Positions 1-12,332 of a DNA stretch of 64,000 nucleotides are shown here, in pieces; position 1 is the first letter of the stretch, and every line of letters starts with the position of its first letter. The stretch spans positions 5,397,001 to 5,461,000 of the forward strand of contig NC_134119.1 in the NCBI RefSeq assembly GCF_040939455.1, given 5' to 3'. Position numbers and translations under genes: made by a program. The DNA comes from Microcebus murinus (lineage: Eukaryota > Chordata > Mammalia > Primates > Cheirogaleidae). The notes below the pieces were generated by a model. It saw nothing but the letters and a program-made list of their open reading frames with translations, made no database searches and had not been told where the DNA came from.

Positions 1-411
1 GCCTCCTTTCCCCCGCCACAGTCCTGCCCTCCCTGCGGTTCCCCAGCCTGGCCGAGCACGTCCGACCGCAGGGCATTGGCACGTGCCGTCACCTCCTTGC
101 AGGACTGCTTCCCAGCGAGGCCTCCCTGGACCCGCCTCTCACCTGGACCCTCCCGATTCCCTCCATCCTTGCACCTGCCCGCTCCCTTCACCCTCCTACC
201 GACCTGTAGCTCCGTAGTGAACGGTGACCCCCCTGCGGGCAGGAGCCATGTCCGCCTTTCACTGCTGCACCCCCAGCGACGGGCACAGAGGAGGAGGTTG
301 GGCGCTGTGTGTGGAAGGAACAAAAGGAGAATCGTTGAGGCTCAATGCGCTGGCACTTAGGGGGAGTATTCAGTGGTTCTGGAGCTTGTCGAAGGAAGAG
401 CCAGAGTCCAA

Positions 412-660
412 GCAGGGCAAGGATGGCCGGCCTGCACACATCACAGGGAGTCTGGTGAGCAGCCAGAGCGGCCGCCTGCTCAACGGGGCTTGCGGGGGTC
501 CATTCTGGAAGAGATTTGCCTTGTTTTACTTTCTGCAGGGTGACAGGGGTGGAGAAGCACCCCCCAGCCCCCAGCCCAGCAGGCGGCCCCAGAAAATGAC
601 TCAGAAGCTCCAGAAACCCCCAGCCCGGAGCCCCGGCCATGGTCCCCTGCCCCCGGGCCG
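412..660 (+). repeat. Duplicated segment, copy 1
   Basis: From GCAGGGCAAGGATG to CCCGGGCCG. It is about 95% identical by eye to 2015-2264. It ends at an A/T-rich junction (A11 followed by T8 from 671). Confidence 0.9.
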
Positions 661-999
661 AGAATTTAGAGAAAAAAAAAAATTTTTTTTAAAAGAGTCT
701 CCTGAAAGGAGATTAAATTTGTTTTAGGGACCAGTGGAAGGGAAGCACGTCTTCTTTCCTGAGGACTAACCCAAAGGGTGGGAGCCAGGGGCCACCCATT
801 AAGCCTTGGCATGAAACCAGCATAGGCTGAGAAATAGGAAGAATATGAATCCTTATAATAATATTTGAGATGCTGGATCCAGCCATTCCTGAAGCTAGAA
901 TTTTTCAGCCACATCAGCTAATCAAGTTCAATCATTCTCCAAATAGAAGGAAAATAAACCAAGATTCTTCCCACTGCAAATGACTGAAAACCCAAGTCT

Positions 1000-1190
1000 A
1001 ACTGCTGTGGTGGGCAGAATAATGCCTCCCACCCAAGACACCCATGTCCTAATCTCTGGAGCTCGTGAATACGTTGCTACCTGACAAAGGGATTTTGCAG
1101 ACATAGTTAGGGGCATGGACCTTAAGACAGGGAGAGTGTCTGCATTATCCACGTGGGCTGTCTCATCACGTAAACCCACAGAAGCAGAGA
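1000..1190. repeat. Degraded interspersed repeat, family unresolved
   Basis: The text GGGCAGAATAATGCCTCCCA and GGGATTTTGCAGACATAGTT is familiar from ancient mammalian interspersed repeats that occur in many loci. I could not name the family with confidence. Confidence 0.45.
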
Positions 1191-2014
1191 ACTTTCTCCT
1201 GCTGCCCGCAGGGAGGGGCAGGCAGGAAAAGGGAAGCTGAAGAGATTCAAAGTGTGGGCGGGAACGACCCCCTGGTGCTGGAGGGGCCGCAGGGAAGCCC
1301 GGGAAGGAGGGGACGCAGGCGGCTGTCAGGAGCTAAGACCAGCCCCAGCCGACACCCAGCAAGGAGTGGGGACCTCAGTCCTACAACACGGAGCCGAAGG
1401 CAGCCAGCGCCTGGATGAGCCTGGGCGTGGCTCTTCCCAGAGCCTCTGGGGCAGGACTCAGCCTTGTGAGACCCCAGGCTGAGGCCCCAGTTGGGTCATG
1501 CCATCCCTGGAGTCCGGACCTACAAAACCGTGACGTAACAGATGAGTACTGTCTTAAACTACTAAGTTGGTGATGGTTTGGTACCAGAAAGCCAGTACAC
1601 TGGTTTAATGAAATAAGAGAATTGACTGGCTCTCTCTCTGCTCTACCTTCAGGAACGGCTGGATCCAGCAGCTTAAACATTTTCATCACGGCTTGATTTC
1701 TGTGTCTCCTCCACCTCACTTCCTCTTAAACTGCTTTCATGGTCAGGCTCCATGGGGTTGCCCTGGCAGCTTCAGGCTCTAACCCCCCACAGGTTAAAGT
1801 TCACAGAAAAGGGGCCCTGCTTCTCTCCTGGCCTCCCTAGCATAAGCCTCATTGCATCTCACTGGCTGTAACTGAGCCCTGTGCCCATTCCTGAACCAAT
1901 CACCGAGGCCAGTGGCATGCAGTGCTCTCATTAGCCGGGCCTGAGTCAAATGCCCCGGCCCCACCCCATGGGGCAGGGGTGGATCTGGACCCACTCAAGC
2001 CCCAGGGACCGGGG

Positions 2015-2264
2015 GCAGGGCAAGGATGCCCGGCCTGCACACATTACAGGGAGTCTGGTGAGCAGCCAGAGCGGCCACCTGCTCAAAGGGGCTTGCGGGG
2101 GGTCCATTCTGGAAGAGATTTGCCTTGTTTTACTTTCTGCAGGGTGACCTGGGTGGAGAAGCACCCCCCAGCCCCCAGCCCAGCAGGAGGCCCCAGCAAA
2201 TGACTCAGAAGCTCCAGAAACCCCCAGCCGGGAGCCCCAGCCATGGTCCCCTGCCCCCAGGCCG
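2015..2264 (+). repeat. Duplicated segment, copy 2
   Basis: Second copy of 412-660, 1.6 kb away in the same orientation. Flanking sequences on both sides differ, so the duplication is limited to about 250 bp. Confidence 0.9.
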
Positions 2265-3704
2265 CTAAGGAGCAGGGAAGCCTTCTGCTGCTCAGAGGCA
2301 GGCTTTATTGGGACACAGTAAATAAACTGGTATTTATACCACGGCCCCACAGGGGGGCCTCTTGGTTAGGAGGCAAATATGGTCAAAACTGAATTCTGCA
2401 GCCCTCGGAGGACAGCGAGGCTGTCCCAAGAGGACCCGGGAGGGGGGCCTCACCTCCCGCCCTCCCCTGTCTTTGAACGCTCCCGAGGACTCCCAAGTGC
2501 AGGGACGGGAGCAAGGGCTCCGGTCTACCACCCACACGCAGCCAGCAAGGCCTCAAACACCCGGGCAGTTCACATGCTCCTCTGCTCAAAGCCCTCCAGT
2601 GGCTTCTCCTTCTGTGCAGGAAATTAAACCCACACTTCCTCCCCGGACCGCAAGGCCTGTGTGATCTGCCCCAGCCTCCCTGTGACCTCTCCCACCGCCC
2701 TCCCCTCCAGCCTCGGTGGACGCCTCTCTGCTACTCCAACGCGCCAAGCAGGGCCCTGCCCCGGGGCCTTTGCACCTGCCGCTCCTCCTGCTTCATTCTC
2801 GCGCCCCGCACATCACAGCCTGTCCCCTTGCCTCCTTCCGGCCGTCGTCCTAGTGTCCCTGCCCCAGCGAGGCTTTCCCTAAACCCTCTGTGAACTAGAA
2901 ACAGGCGCCTCCTCTGTTCTCTGTCCCATCCACTCCCTTGCCCCTGCCCAGCTCTTGTCACCGTCTGACACGCAATTCTGAGTTCCTTGTTCAGGGGAAT
3001 GGTATGCTCCAGGAGGATGGGGGCGGTGTCTGTTTTGTCCTGGCCGTGTCCCCAGCCCCAGAACAGGGTTGGCACATTGCACATGCTCAGTAGACATCAG
3101 TTATGCTCCTTCCTAACAGTTTCCAAGACGTGGCCCCTCTGCAGCACCTCTGGGTGGCTCCTGGGCAGGTGTCCTGGGGCTGACCAGGGCATCACTGAGA
3201 CTCCTCATGGCCAGTGGTTTAAAAAGGAGCTATTGCTGTCCCCAGTCCAGTCCCCTGCCTTTCATGCCCACTGTCCCCTGGGCCAGCTCTGGAGATGTGA
3301 GGGGACAGTGATGCCACCATCCCAAGAATAACTGTGCAAACCCTGTCTGCAGGAAGTGGGCCCAAACCACCTGTCCCTCTGAGACACCAGCCAAGGTGGA
3401 AAATTTTTCCAAAAATTGCTCTCTGTTCACTGACTACATGCCGGGTCTGCACTAGGGGCTGGGGGTTCTCAGGGTAGCCCAGCACCCAGAGAGCAGAAGG
3501 TGGCAAAAGACCAGAGAGACAGGGTCAGCAGATCATGCCGGAAGCCCAGCAGAGGGAAGAATTAATTCTGAGAACAAAATTTCGGGAACATTTTCTGGAA
3601 ATGGTGCATTTGAGCCAAGCTCCCAAAGGTAGACTTATAAGACATTCTACGACCTTTGTGTATTGTTTACTCAATTTAGAAGCTTCTTCCCTATGTCTCA
3701 ATGT

Positions 3705-4140
3705 CATCTGTTTCGGTTATCTATTGCTACATAACAAACTGCTGCAGAATTTAATGACTTAAAACAATAATCATTTTATTACTGCTCATGATTCTGTGGA
3801 ATGGCTGGGCTCAGCAGGACGGTTCTTCTCCTCACAGTGTTGGCAGTCGTCTGGGGGCTCCACTGAGCTGGGGCACAGGAAACAGTGCACTCCCAGGGCT
3901 GGTGCCTGGGCAGGGAGGGAGGGAAGGCTGGGTCCTTCTCTCATTCCAGGTAGGCTTGGGGCCTAGTTCCTCTCTGCATGGCCTCTCCAGGTGGTCTCTC
4001 TGCGGGATCTCTCCATTGGGCAGCTGGACTTCTCATAAGGTGAGGGCTCCCAACAGGTAGAAGCAGAAGCTTCCAGGCCTTCTTAAAGGTCAGGCTGAGA
4101 ACAGGCACACCACCATTTCCACGGTGAGCATCAGTCACAG
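3705..4140. repeat. Degraded interspersed repeat, family unresolved
   Basis: The start TTATCTATTGCTACATAACA with TTAAAACAATAATCATTTTA matches a common ancient repeat type in mammals. The 3' part is diverged and its end is approximate. Confidence 0.45.
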
Positions 4141-7100
4141 GCCAGTAGGTCCAGGAGAGGGGACCTAGACTTCTTCTTTCGATGGGTGGAGTGACAAAAA
4201 ATTTACGGGCGTCTTTAGTCCAGCATACCGTGCTTCACATCTCAGCCTGAGGGCTCCTCAGGGAAGCCTTCCCTGGCCCTCGGGTCCAGGAGGGGGTCTC
4301 TGCCATGGTCACTTGAGTTCCTTTCCTTCAGAGCATGTCTTCCTTGGTAGGATTCATCCACCAGTATGATTGTTGGTGGACCACCCCTTGCACAACTCAG
4401 GGGCCCCATTCACTGCGACTTTCATGTGAATTTTGTCCCCAGAGCACCCCCAGCCACTCAGATGCTGCCCCGGGGTTGTGCCAGGTTGCAGCCCCAGCTG
4501 TCACTAACGTCTGTCTCCCTGACCGGCCTATGTGCTCCATGAGAGCAGAAACCCTGGCCACTGCTCATGGGGTCCCCAAGTCAGGGCTCACCTCCTCTTT
4601 CTCAGATGAGCCACCTGCTGTAGTATCGCACAACTTGCACGAAGCTTTACGGCTTATAAATCAACCTGTTGTCTTATAGGACCCTCCCGGCAGCCCCGTA
4701 GCAGCCAGAGCCAGTGTCACCGACCCTCACTTCACAGGTACACAGCCCGAGGCTGGGAGAGGAAACCTGTCCCCTCACAGGCCCCTGTAGGGGGACTACA
4801 CAGGACCCTTCTGGCTGCAAACAACAAAAGTCCCAGCCAGAAGTGATGAGATGAGCCAATTGTATTGTTTTCCTTAGTGCAAATACAGGCTGGAGGTGGC
4901 AGTTCCGCGGCAGGCCAGCGCTGGGGCTAGGAGACGTCATCACAGACTCGGACTCACTGCTCTGCTCTGGCTTCTCCACGAGTCACCTTTGTCCTCCGGC
5001 TTGTCCCCTCATGGTCACAAAGTGGCTGCTGTTGCTTCAGAGGCCACAGCTGACCTGGCACTGTCCAGGGGAGGAAGAGAGGCCTGTCACGGAGTCCCCC
5101 AGCAGCCCTTCCGCGCATCCCAGGGGCCCAGCACTGTCACGTGTCCCTGCCCAAGCCCACGCCAGGGAAGCAAGCAACTGGCTTAGGCCACTCAGCCCAC
5201 CCCCTGGGCCCTGAGCAAAACTGGGGTTCCCTGGCGGGCAAGGAGGAGATGGAGTGGTCGCAGGTGAGCATCCGCACCTGTGCAGTGGCTGACCTCGAAT
5301 TCAGAGCCAGGCCACCGGAATCTGAGTCTGGTGGTCTCTACCTTCTAAGCCCCCTGCAAACGAGGGGCTGGCAAAGAAGGTGTGTTCTGCAGGGAGATGA
5401 GAACTCGCAGCCGGCAGACCTGGTGGGAAAACTGCCCCCAGAGCCTGGCCGAGTTTTGGGTCGAGTTTGGAGGCTCATCCTAACACGCAAACAGGTGGGA
5501 GCAGAGGTGAGTTGAGCCCTACGGCGACACGACAGCTCGGCACAAACTAGAAGAGGCGGCTTTGTCCTCCTCCTGTGCACTCCTGCTTTCCCGCATTCAG
5601 CAAACAGACATTGGGGCCTCTTATGTGCAAAGCGCTGCGGCAGGTTCACACAGCTGGGAGCGAGACCCACCAGTCCCGCCCGAGACACTGTCCTCGACGT
5701 CATGCTGGCTTTGGTGTCCCCATCAGCAGAGGAGTAACACCCCCAGCACCCCCCAGGCAGGAGCGGAGGAAGCACCTGGGGCCGCTTTGCGGGCCGGGCG
5801 GAAGGCTGCCAGCCTGTTGCCAGCATCAGGGCTGCTGCGCGGCTGTCCTGGCCTGCCGTCCGGAGCAAGTGCCCTCTCCTGCTCACGGGCCCTTTGTGTG
5901 GGGCGGGTCCCCCTGCGTCCCCAGCCCCCAGTTCTGGGGATCTCGGGGACCCCCTAGACCAGCGTCAACACCAGGAACACCCCCTTGCCGGCTGGCTCTA
6001 ACCCCAGCCAGACTTGACAACCCGTCCAAACCACAGACCGTCTACAGTGACCTTGAGAGGCGTCCACGCGGCCCCACCCCGGAGCAATCCCTGTGGTCGG
6101 GGCTCCCGCCTGGCCGCACCTGGTGCGTGGCTCAGGGAGCTGCTGAGAACCGTCCTGCCCAGCCCCACCGGGGACCGGTCTCTGGGAGGGCCTGGCGTGG
6201 GTGTTTCTCTAGGCGTTTCTTGATGATTCTCACGTGAAACCCGGCCTAAGAGCCGCTGTGCTGAGTTTAATTTTTATGTTTCCACCTGTCTGTTTTTCCT
6301 TTGTTTTTCTATTTAGTTTCTTCAGCAAACGGATTCTGCAGTTGCGAGAGGAGTTCACCTTTGTCCTCCTTTTAGGGTTTCGATGGGTCAGTGTAAAAAA
6401 CACTTTTTTCATAATTACCCTGGTCAGAGTAGGGGCGGGGGGGGGGCTCTAAGTCCTCCCCGAGTAGAGCACGGGGCTGACTTTTAGGATAACTTAAACC
6501 TATTTGAAAGAATAACACTCAATGTAAATCAACGCAAAAAACCAAGATGCCGCTTCAAACCGGGAAGAGGCCGTTGGGAGGAGAGAGGACGAGGCCGGGG
6601 TTGGGGAGGCGCCTTAGCCAGGAGGTCCCAGGAGGCATCTCCAAGGGCGACAGGTGAGCTGGGGTTAAAGGGCAACTGGGGCAGAGCCACTCTCCCTGTC
6701 TCTGGCTCTCGGGATCAGAGGGGCGGCCCGTCCAGTCCACCTGGCAGTGGAGATTGCAGCAAAGAATTGGGATCTCACTCCAGGGCAGCAGGGACTCACA
6801 GGGCTTTTTTTGCTCGTTTGCCAGGAAAGGCATGTTCTGAGTGCCATGCGCAAAGATGGAGTGGGCACCCCCAGACGGGCCTGGAGGGGCGCGACGCCGG
6901 CCGGACCCCCACGCTCAGGCCGTGAGAGACTCGAGCGGTGGGGGTGAGTCGGTGGCCCTGCCGGGCAGGGGCTGGCGCGTGTGCACGTGAAGGTAACAGA
7001 GGCTGACCCAAGGCCGGACTCCGTGCCCGGGTTCTCTGTCTCGGCTGTGGCAGCAGAGCCGCGGCGTCCCGAGGGAGAGCCGCACGCGTCCTGCTGTTGC

Positions 7101-9029
7101 TGACACCGGCCCGCCTCCCCCCGCCCCTGTTCGTACACATACGTCGATTATTTTAATGCATTTCCTTTAAACAGTATTAGATTTATAATTTGGACAAAAA
7201 TCATTTATTTTTAATTTCCCTAAACATGCCCCCGTCCCTGGGGCAGGGAGGCCGGCAGGAGGCGCCTGGGAACCTCTGAGCTGTTTCCGACGTGCCCGGG
7301 GGCTGGGCTGGGGGCTCGGCCTGTCTCGAGCTGTGCACACCCCTGTGCCACCGAGGGGCGGGGACAGGCAGGGCTGGGGGGCTGATAAGCACAGACTGCA
7401 CTTATCAGCCACCAGGGAGGCCCAGGAGGTATCTGGAGGGCCAGGTGCCAGCCCCAGGCTGTGCCCTGTGTGACACCCCGCCTGGGACACACTGGGCAGC
7501 TGCCCTGGTGGCCTCTCGGCATCTGGACGGTCCCCAACCTATGGCCCGGGGAGTCCTGGTGGTTATGGTGTTTATGTGTGACTCAGCAGCCAGGGCAGGG
7601 ACGCACAGAAGACACGCCGGGTTGGTTTTGGGGGGAGGGAGGTAGAGGATGGGGTGGTGGCCCGAGCCTGGTCCTCAGACAGAGATTCCACACTGGGGGG
7701 AGGCGAGTGTGCTGACCCCAGCATCTGCCATTCCCCAGCTCTCTGGCCATGGGCGGGTGGCTACATCTTCTCAGCCTTGGTTTGCCCATCTGTGAATCGG
7801 GCACAGACAACCCCCCACAGGTTGTCGGGAGATAACAGACGTACAGCCATGGGAAATTCCAATGAACCTTGGTTGTCGCGAGTTCTGGGAGCCTGAGGAC
7901 AACCTCAGCTCCAGAGGTGACAGACTGAGCGTCCCCCCACCGCGCCCATCCACCTGCCGGCTCCGAGGGTGACAGCTCGGACGCACCTGGCCCTGAGCAA
8001 GCCCTGCTGCTGGGCGCCCTGGCCACGCTGCCCTGCCCCTCCGGCCCCTGAGCTTCCTTGAAAGAGAACAGGAGCTGCCCGCAGGGCTCAGAGGACCCGG
8101 GCGCAGCAAGTGCCTGGCCCGCACTGCAGTGTGTCACTCACGGCTGTCCCAGCTGGGTGCCCAAACGCACAAGTAGCGGCTTATTTGGGAGGTGGCCCCA
8201 GGACGTGCGTCCAGGGTTGAGGACGTGAGGTGAAGAGAAGGGTGTGTGATGGAGCCAGTCATCGCCGTCCGGGGGGACGCAGGTGCCAGCGCAGGACAGG
8301 CCCGCAGGGCGATCCCGCTGATGGCCGGGGAGCGGGGCGTTTGCCCCCAGCTCCCCGCCAGGGGCTCGGGCAAGGGGGCGCCACCTCGGTGTGTGGATGC
8401 AGACACCGTGGGTGACTGAGACCATCTGTGCAAAGCGCCTGACCAGCAGTCAGCTCCGGGGATGTGGCAGCCGCCGGCCTGGCGCTGTCTGATTCCTGCT
8501 GCCGCGACTCGAGGCCCTGGCCCGAGTCCCTGCGCCCTCAGCCCGGGCCTCTCCCTGCTCAGCTCGGGCGACTTGGAAATGGTCTCTCAACCCCGGGGCC
8601 CAGGAAGATGTTTTCCAGGCCCATGGCCGTACCCCAAGGCCTGTCCCCGAGGCTGCCAGCGGCCGATAGCGACAGGAAACTCGCCGGCCACAAGTGGCCC
8701 TCCCGATAACCCTGGCAGCACCCACACCTCCCCTCCCGGCCCCCAGGCCCTTATCGGCGGCAGCAAATGTCTCCTCCTGGGACACTCCCCTCCCTGAGCC
8801 TCTCCAGTGTTGGCACGCCGGTGCAGGCCCTGGGAAGAAGAGCAAACCGGCAGAGCCTCACCGGCGCCCGGCTCCCCGACCGCCCTGCGCAGAGGCTGTC
8901 CCCAAATCTCACGTCAAAGTAAATACCCCTTGGGTACCCCCAGGGACAGGGCAGGGAAGGTGGCCCCAGGTCCACCCCACACCCCCTCCCCCATCAGGGT
9001 GACCCCCGTCTGTCTTCAAACTCAGGGGC

Positions 9030-9170
9030 TGACCTTATGGAGCTGTCCCTGCGGTCTGGGGTCAGACCCAACTGGCCCCAGGTCTTCCTGGCTGTGTGGC
9101 CTCGGGCAAGTCGCTTTGCCTCTCTGCGCAGCTGTTTCCTCCTCTGTGGGGTGGGGAGGCAACCCTTGGC
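9030..9170 (+). repeat. MIR-like element downstream of RBM38
   Basis: Contains GTGTGGCCTCGGGCAAGTCG and GCTGTTTCCTCCTCTGTGGG in MIR order. Diverged. Confidence 0.55.
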
Positions 9171-10814
9171 CTTGGGAGGTGGTGGCAGGCTCTGCCCCAC
9201 CACCCTCCTGCCCTTGCCCTGCAAGGCTGCTCTTCTCCCCACGTGTCCCTCTGCCTGTCCCACGTGGGCATGGCAGTGACTCCGGTCTCTGTCCCCCGAG
9301 CCCAGCCTCCGCCGGCTCAGATCTGCCCAGCACGCTGCAACCTGCGCGGATGGGCCTGCAGCTGTGCTGGTGGGTCCTGGGGCTTGTCCTTTGCCGGAAA
9401 TCTCTGACGCCCACTCACGGGCGGCTGGATCAAGTTCAGACTGCTTGCACCAGGCCTCAGTTTCCCAGCACCCGTGCGGGATCAGCAGGAAACAAGGCAG
9501 ACAGCTCCCGGGCTCCTGGAGTTGATGTTCGAACAGGGGAGGGACAGGGACAGACGAGGACGAAGATGAGGGGAAGCCGCAGGAGGTGGTCAGCTAGAGG
9601 CTCCCGACAGTGGGAACAGCACGTGCAAAGGCCCTGAGGTGGCTGTGCCCAAGGGACAGCAGGGAGGGTGGGGTGGCTGGAGCCAAGTGGGCGAGGAGGC
9701 GGGTAGGGGCCCCAGGGCCCCAGTGACAACTTTGGCTTTATCTTCCAGGACAATGGGGAGCCACAGAAGGCGCTGAGCCGGGGGAGGTGTGACCTCCCTG
9801 TGTGAACGGGGTGCCCTGGCCGCGCGTGGTCGTGGCTGCAGGAGGAAGTCGGCAGAAGCAGCGAGGCCGGGCCAGGTGCAGGTGAGAGGGTGGGTGGGGC
9901 TGGGCCACGGCTGGGGCGGAGCAGGGGGGATTCCAGACAGGCTGAGGGCGAGGAATCTTCTGGACCTGCTGAGTCCAACGTGGGGTGAGGGGAGGAGCGG
10001 AGTTCAGGGCAACTCCGAGTCCCTGGCGTGGCTGCCGTGTGGGTCAAGGAGGGCGACGGGGACCGACCACCTGTCTGTGGGCCAAGCTCTGCGCCCCCTC
10101 CCCAGCCTCACTGTGGACCCCTCCCTGCCTCCAGGCCCGCGTGCCTGCCGTTCCCGCTGCTCTGCACGGTCTCCCCCCGGGGCTGCTCTGCCGTCGCCCC
10201 GCTAGATCATAAACCCTCACGGCACGCTGTGCCCGAGTGTTCCTGACCAGGGCTTTGCACGGACCGGCACATTTCTGGGAAGGACTAATGGACACGCGAG
10301 CAGGGAAGGCAGGCGTGGCGTGTCAGCTCAGCATCACCGTCTCCCGAGGCCCGTGACTTCCCCAGCTCCAGGTTCTGGGGGATGCTGGGACTATCTCTGC
10401 GTGGGGCCATCCAACCCCAGGCCAAAAACCCCTTTTTGATTTTGCTATATATACCCACCTGTCCTGGATGCCTGCTCTCGCACCTGCTCAGCAGCCCCTA
10501 CTCGGGGGGGGGTCTGGGGTGCCCCTTCCTCTTAGGGAACTGCCCCCGACTCTACGGACTCCTGGTGGAGCCTCCAATCACTGTCCCCTGCCCCCCAGCC
10601 ATGGCTGCAAGGCCCTGCCCTGAGAAGTCCCCTAAGTGTGGCAGACGGCTGCCTGGGACGTATGCGGTGGGGACGCCCGTCCTCCCCGCCAGCAGCTGTA
10701 ACAGGGCTGCCACTCCGGCCGCGCGGGCTGGGTGCTCGGTGACTGTCCCTGAAACCCCGGCCCCCCGGCCAGGGGCCCACGGCTCCTACTCAAGAGAAAA
10801 CTATAGACCATCTA

Positions 10815-12028
10815 TTTCTTTAAAGAAAACAAGTTTTATTTTTATAATCAGAACAATTCTAATAAAAATATTATTATAATATTAGCTACCTTTATTTCCT
10901 AGGCCTCGACTCTACCAGGCGTGCCGAGGAGCGCCTGCGCGTCCCTCCCCGAGCCTCCGCTCCCTGAGGTAGGTCTGAAGGAACCCCGGCCGCCCCCACG
11001 GGAGCCCCCACGGCTGTTGGAACTTGTTGCCCCCGCACCCCAATTCCCAGGGAGGCAGGGGCACGTGTCGGGCCGGCATTCAGCAGGGGGCAACAGGAGG
11101 GGTGGGGGTGGCCAGTGCTGCGCTCTGAAGCCCCACGGCAGGGCTGAGGGCCCCCACCCGCAGCCAGGAGCCCCCCTGGTCTAGACCCTGAGCAGCCTGG
11201 GCCCGCTCCCTCCCGAGACGCCGCCGGCCGCCCGGGGGTGCCGAGACCAGCGCCGCCCTCCGGCCCGCCCGCCGGCGGCAGACGCCTGTTACACAGAGAC
11301 ACGGTCGTCATCTCCACGGGTGGAACCCACAAAAGCAAACTGCTCAAAGTCAAAAATAGGTTTTGGATTCTTGGTGGCGGCAGTCTCCACTGAAAAAATA
11401 GACTGAAATTCTGAAATCATCTTAGTAGCAAAACAATTAGAGTAAGAAAAAAGTCGCAGTGCTTCGACTGAAAGATCTCCGGCCGGAGCCGGTGGCCCTC
11501 CTGCGCCTGGCGCCCCGGGGGCCTCGAGGAAGCCGCCACGTGCAACAAGGTAGAGAATGAGAATTCAACGAGGAGGGGTCTGCCCGCTCCCCCGACTGTG
11601 GCTCACAAACTGTGCGGATCAAGTGACAATGAACAGTCCATCAGCTGCTTACTCCCTGGAGTAAGGCATCTCCACGAGGGACAGTCTCTGCACAGCCCGA
11701 GGGCAGCTGGGATCCGCGGCGGGTCCGTGCCGGACTCACCTGGAGGCTGCCGAGGGGACTGGCCTGAGGACACCCGGAGTGCGACAAGGGGCAGGAAAAG
11801 GTGCGGGAAGAAGGCTGCGCCGTGTGCGAGGAGGAATTTCTTCTCAAAGTCCTCCCTGGCGACATGACAGGACCTGGATCTGAGGAGAAGCCATCTCCCG
11901 GCCGTCCCGGGCCACAGGCGCTGGTGGCACCCAAAGCTCAGCCGGGCTGGCCGTGGGCCCGTCGTGGCCTGGTGGGCCTGCCTGTCGTGCGGGTGACGCT
12001 GCCACGGTCCCCAGGGCGGGGACGCCCC
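10815..12028 (-). other. RBM38: RBM38 3' untranslated region
   Basis: About 1.2 kb follows the TGA stop down to a cluster of poly(A) signals. The proximal part is GC-rich. The distal 100 nt on the minus strand is strongly AU-rich, with repeated UAAUAUU and UUUUUAUU stretches, and a U-rich block lies near 11340-11460. Such elements fit an mRNA under AU-rich-element control. The exact end is inferred from the signals. Confidence 0.7.
10835..10896 (-). terminator. RBM38: RBM38 poly(A) signals (two AATAAA hexamers)
   Basis: AATAAA occurs on the minus strand at 10891-10896 and again at 10835-10840. The second is followed by AAGAAATAG and then a TTTTCTCTTGAG stretch, a plausible U-rich downstream element. 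Cleavage is inferred near 10815-10825 for the distal signal. Confidence 0.6.
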
Positions 12029-12332
12029 TCACTGCATCCTGTCGGGCTGCAGCTGCGGCGCCTGGTACTGCACGAAGGTGGTGCCCGCGGGCGCTGCGGC
12101 AGAGAGGGCCTGGGGCATGGCGGTGGGGTAGCCGTAGCCCACGAAGCTGGCGGCGGTGGCGGGGGAGGCGGCGTACGGGTACTGGTCGTAGGCGGCCGGC
12201 GGGTACTGGGCGTAGGCCGGGCTGGCTGGCGTGTACTCGATGTAGGGCGAGGACAGCGACGGGACAGGTGCGGCCGGGATCACCACGCTGGGCTGCACGA
12301 TGGCTTGCGGGTAGATGTAGTGCGGAGTCAAC
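12029..12332 (-). CDS. RBM38: RBM38 coding exon 4 (residues 140-240 and stop)
   Basis: The acceptor is CCGCAG, followed by G TTG ACT CCG. The exon encodes the Tyr/Pro/Ala-rich C-terminal region from LTPHYIYP to QPDRMQ. The stop TGA is at 12029-12031. The Ser-Pro site at residue 196 lies here. Confidence 0.96.

Larger units (their letters stand above)
1..10814. other. Intergenic DNA downstream of RBM38
   Basis: This GC-rich region has no recognisable exon or RNA gene. It holds a duplicated 250-bp segment (412-660 and 2015-2264), degraded interspersed repeats (about 1000-1190 and 3705-4140), a MIR-like fragment (about 9030-9170) and short homopolymers. The many reading frames lack family resemblance. 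Confidence 0.6.

Noticed and set aside
671..690. A11/T8 palindrome at 671-690 as a transcription terminator
   Set aside because: A simple A/T run next to a duplication junction, with no gene ending there.
8807..9637. 276-codon open frame downstream of RBM38
   Set aside because: Low-complexity Pro/Ser/Gly composition overlapping a MIR fragment, with no family resemblance.
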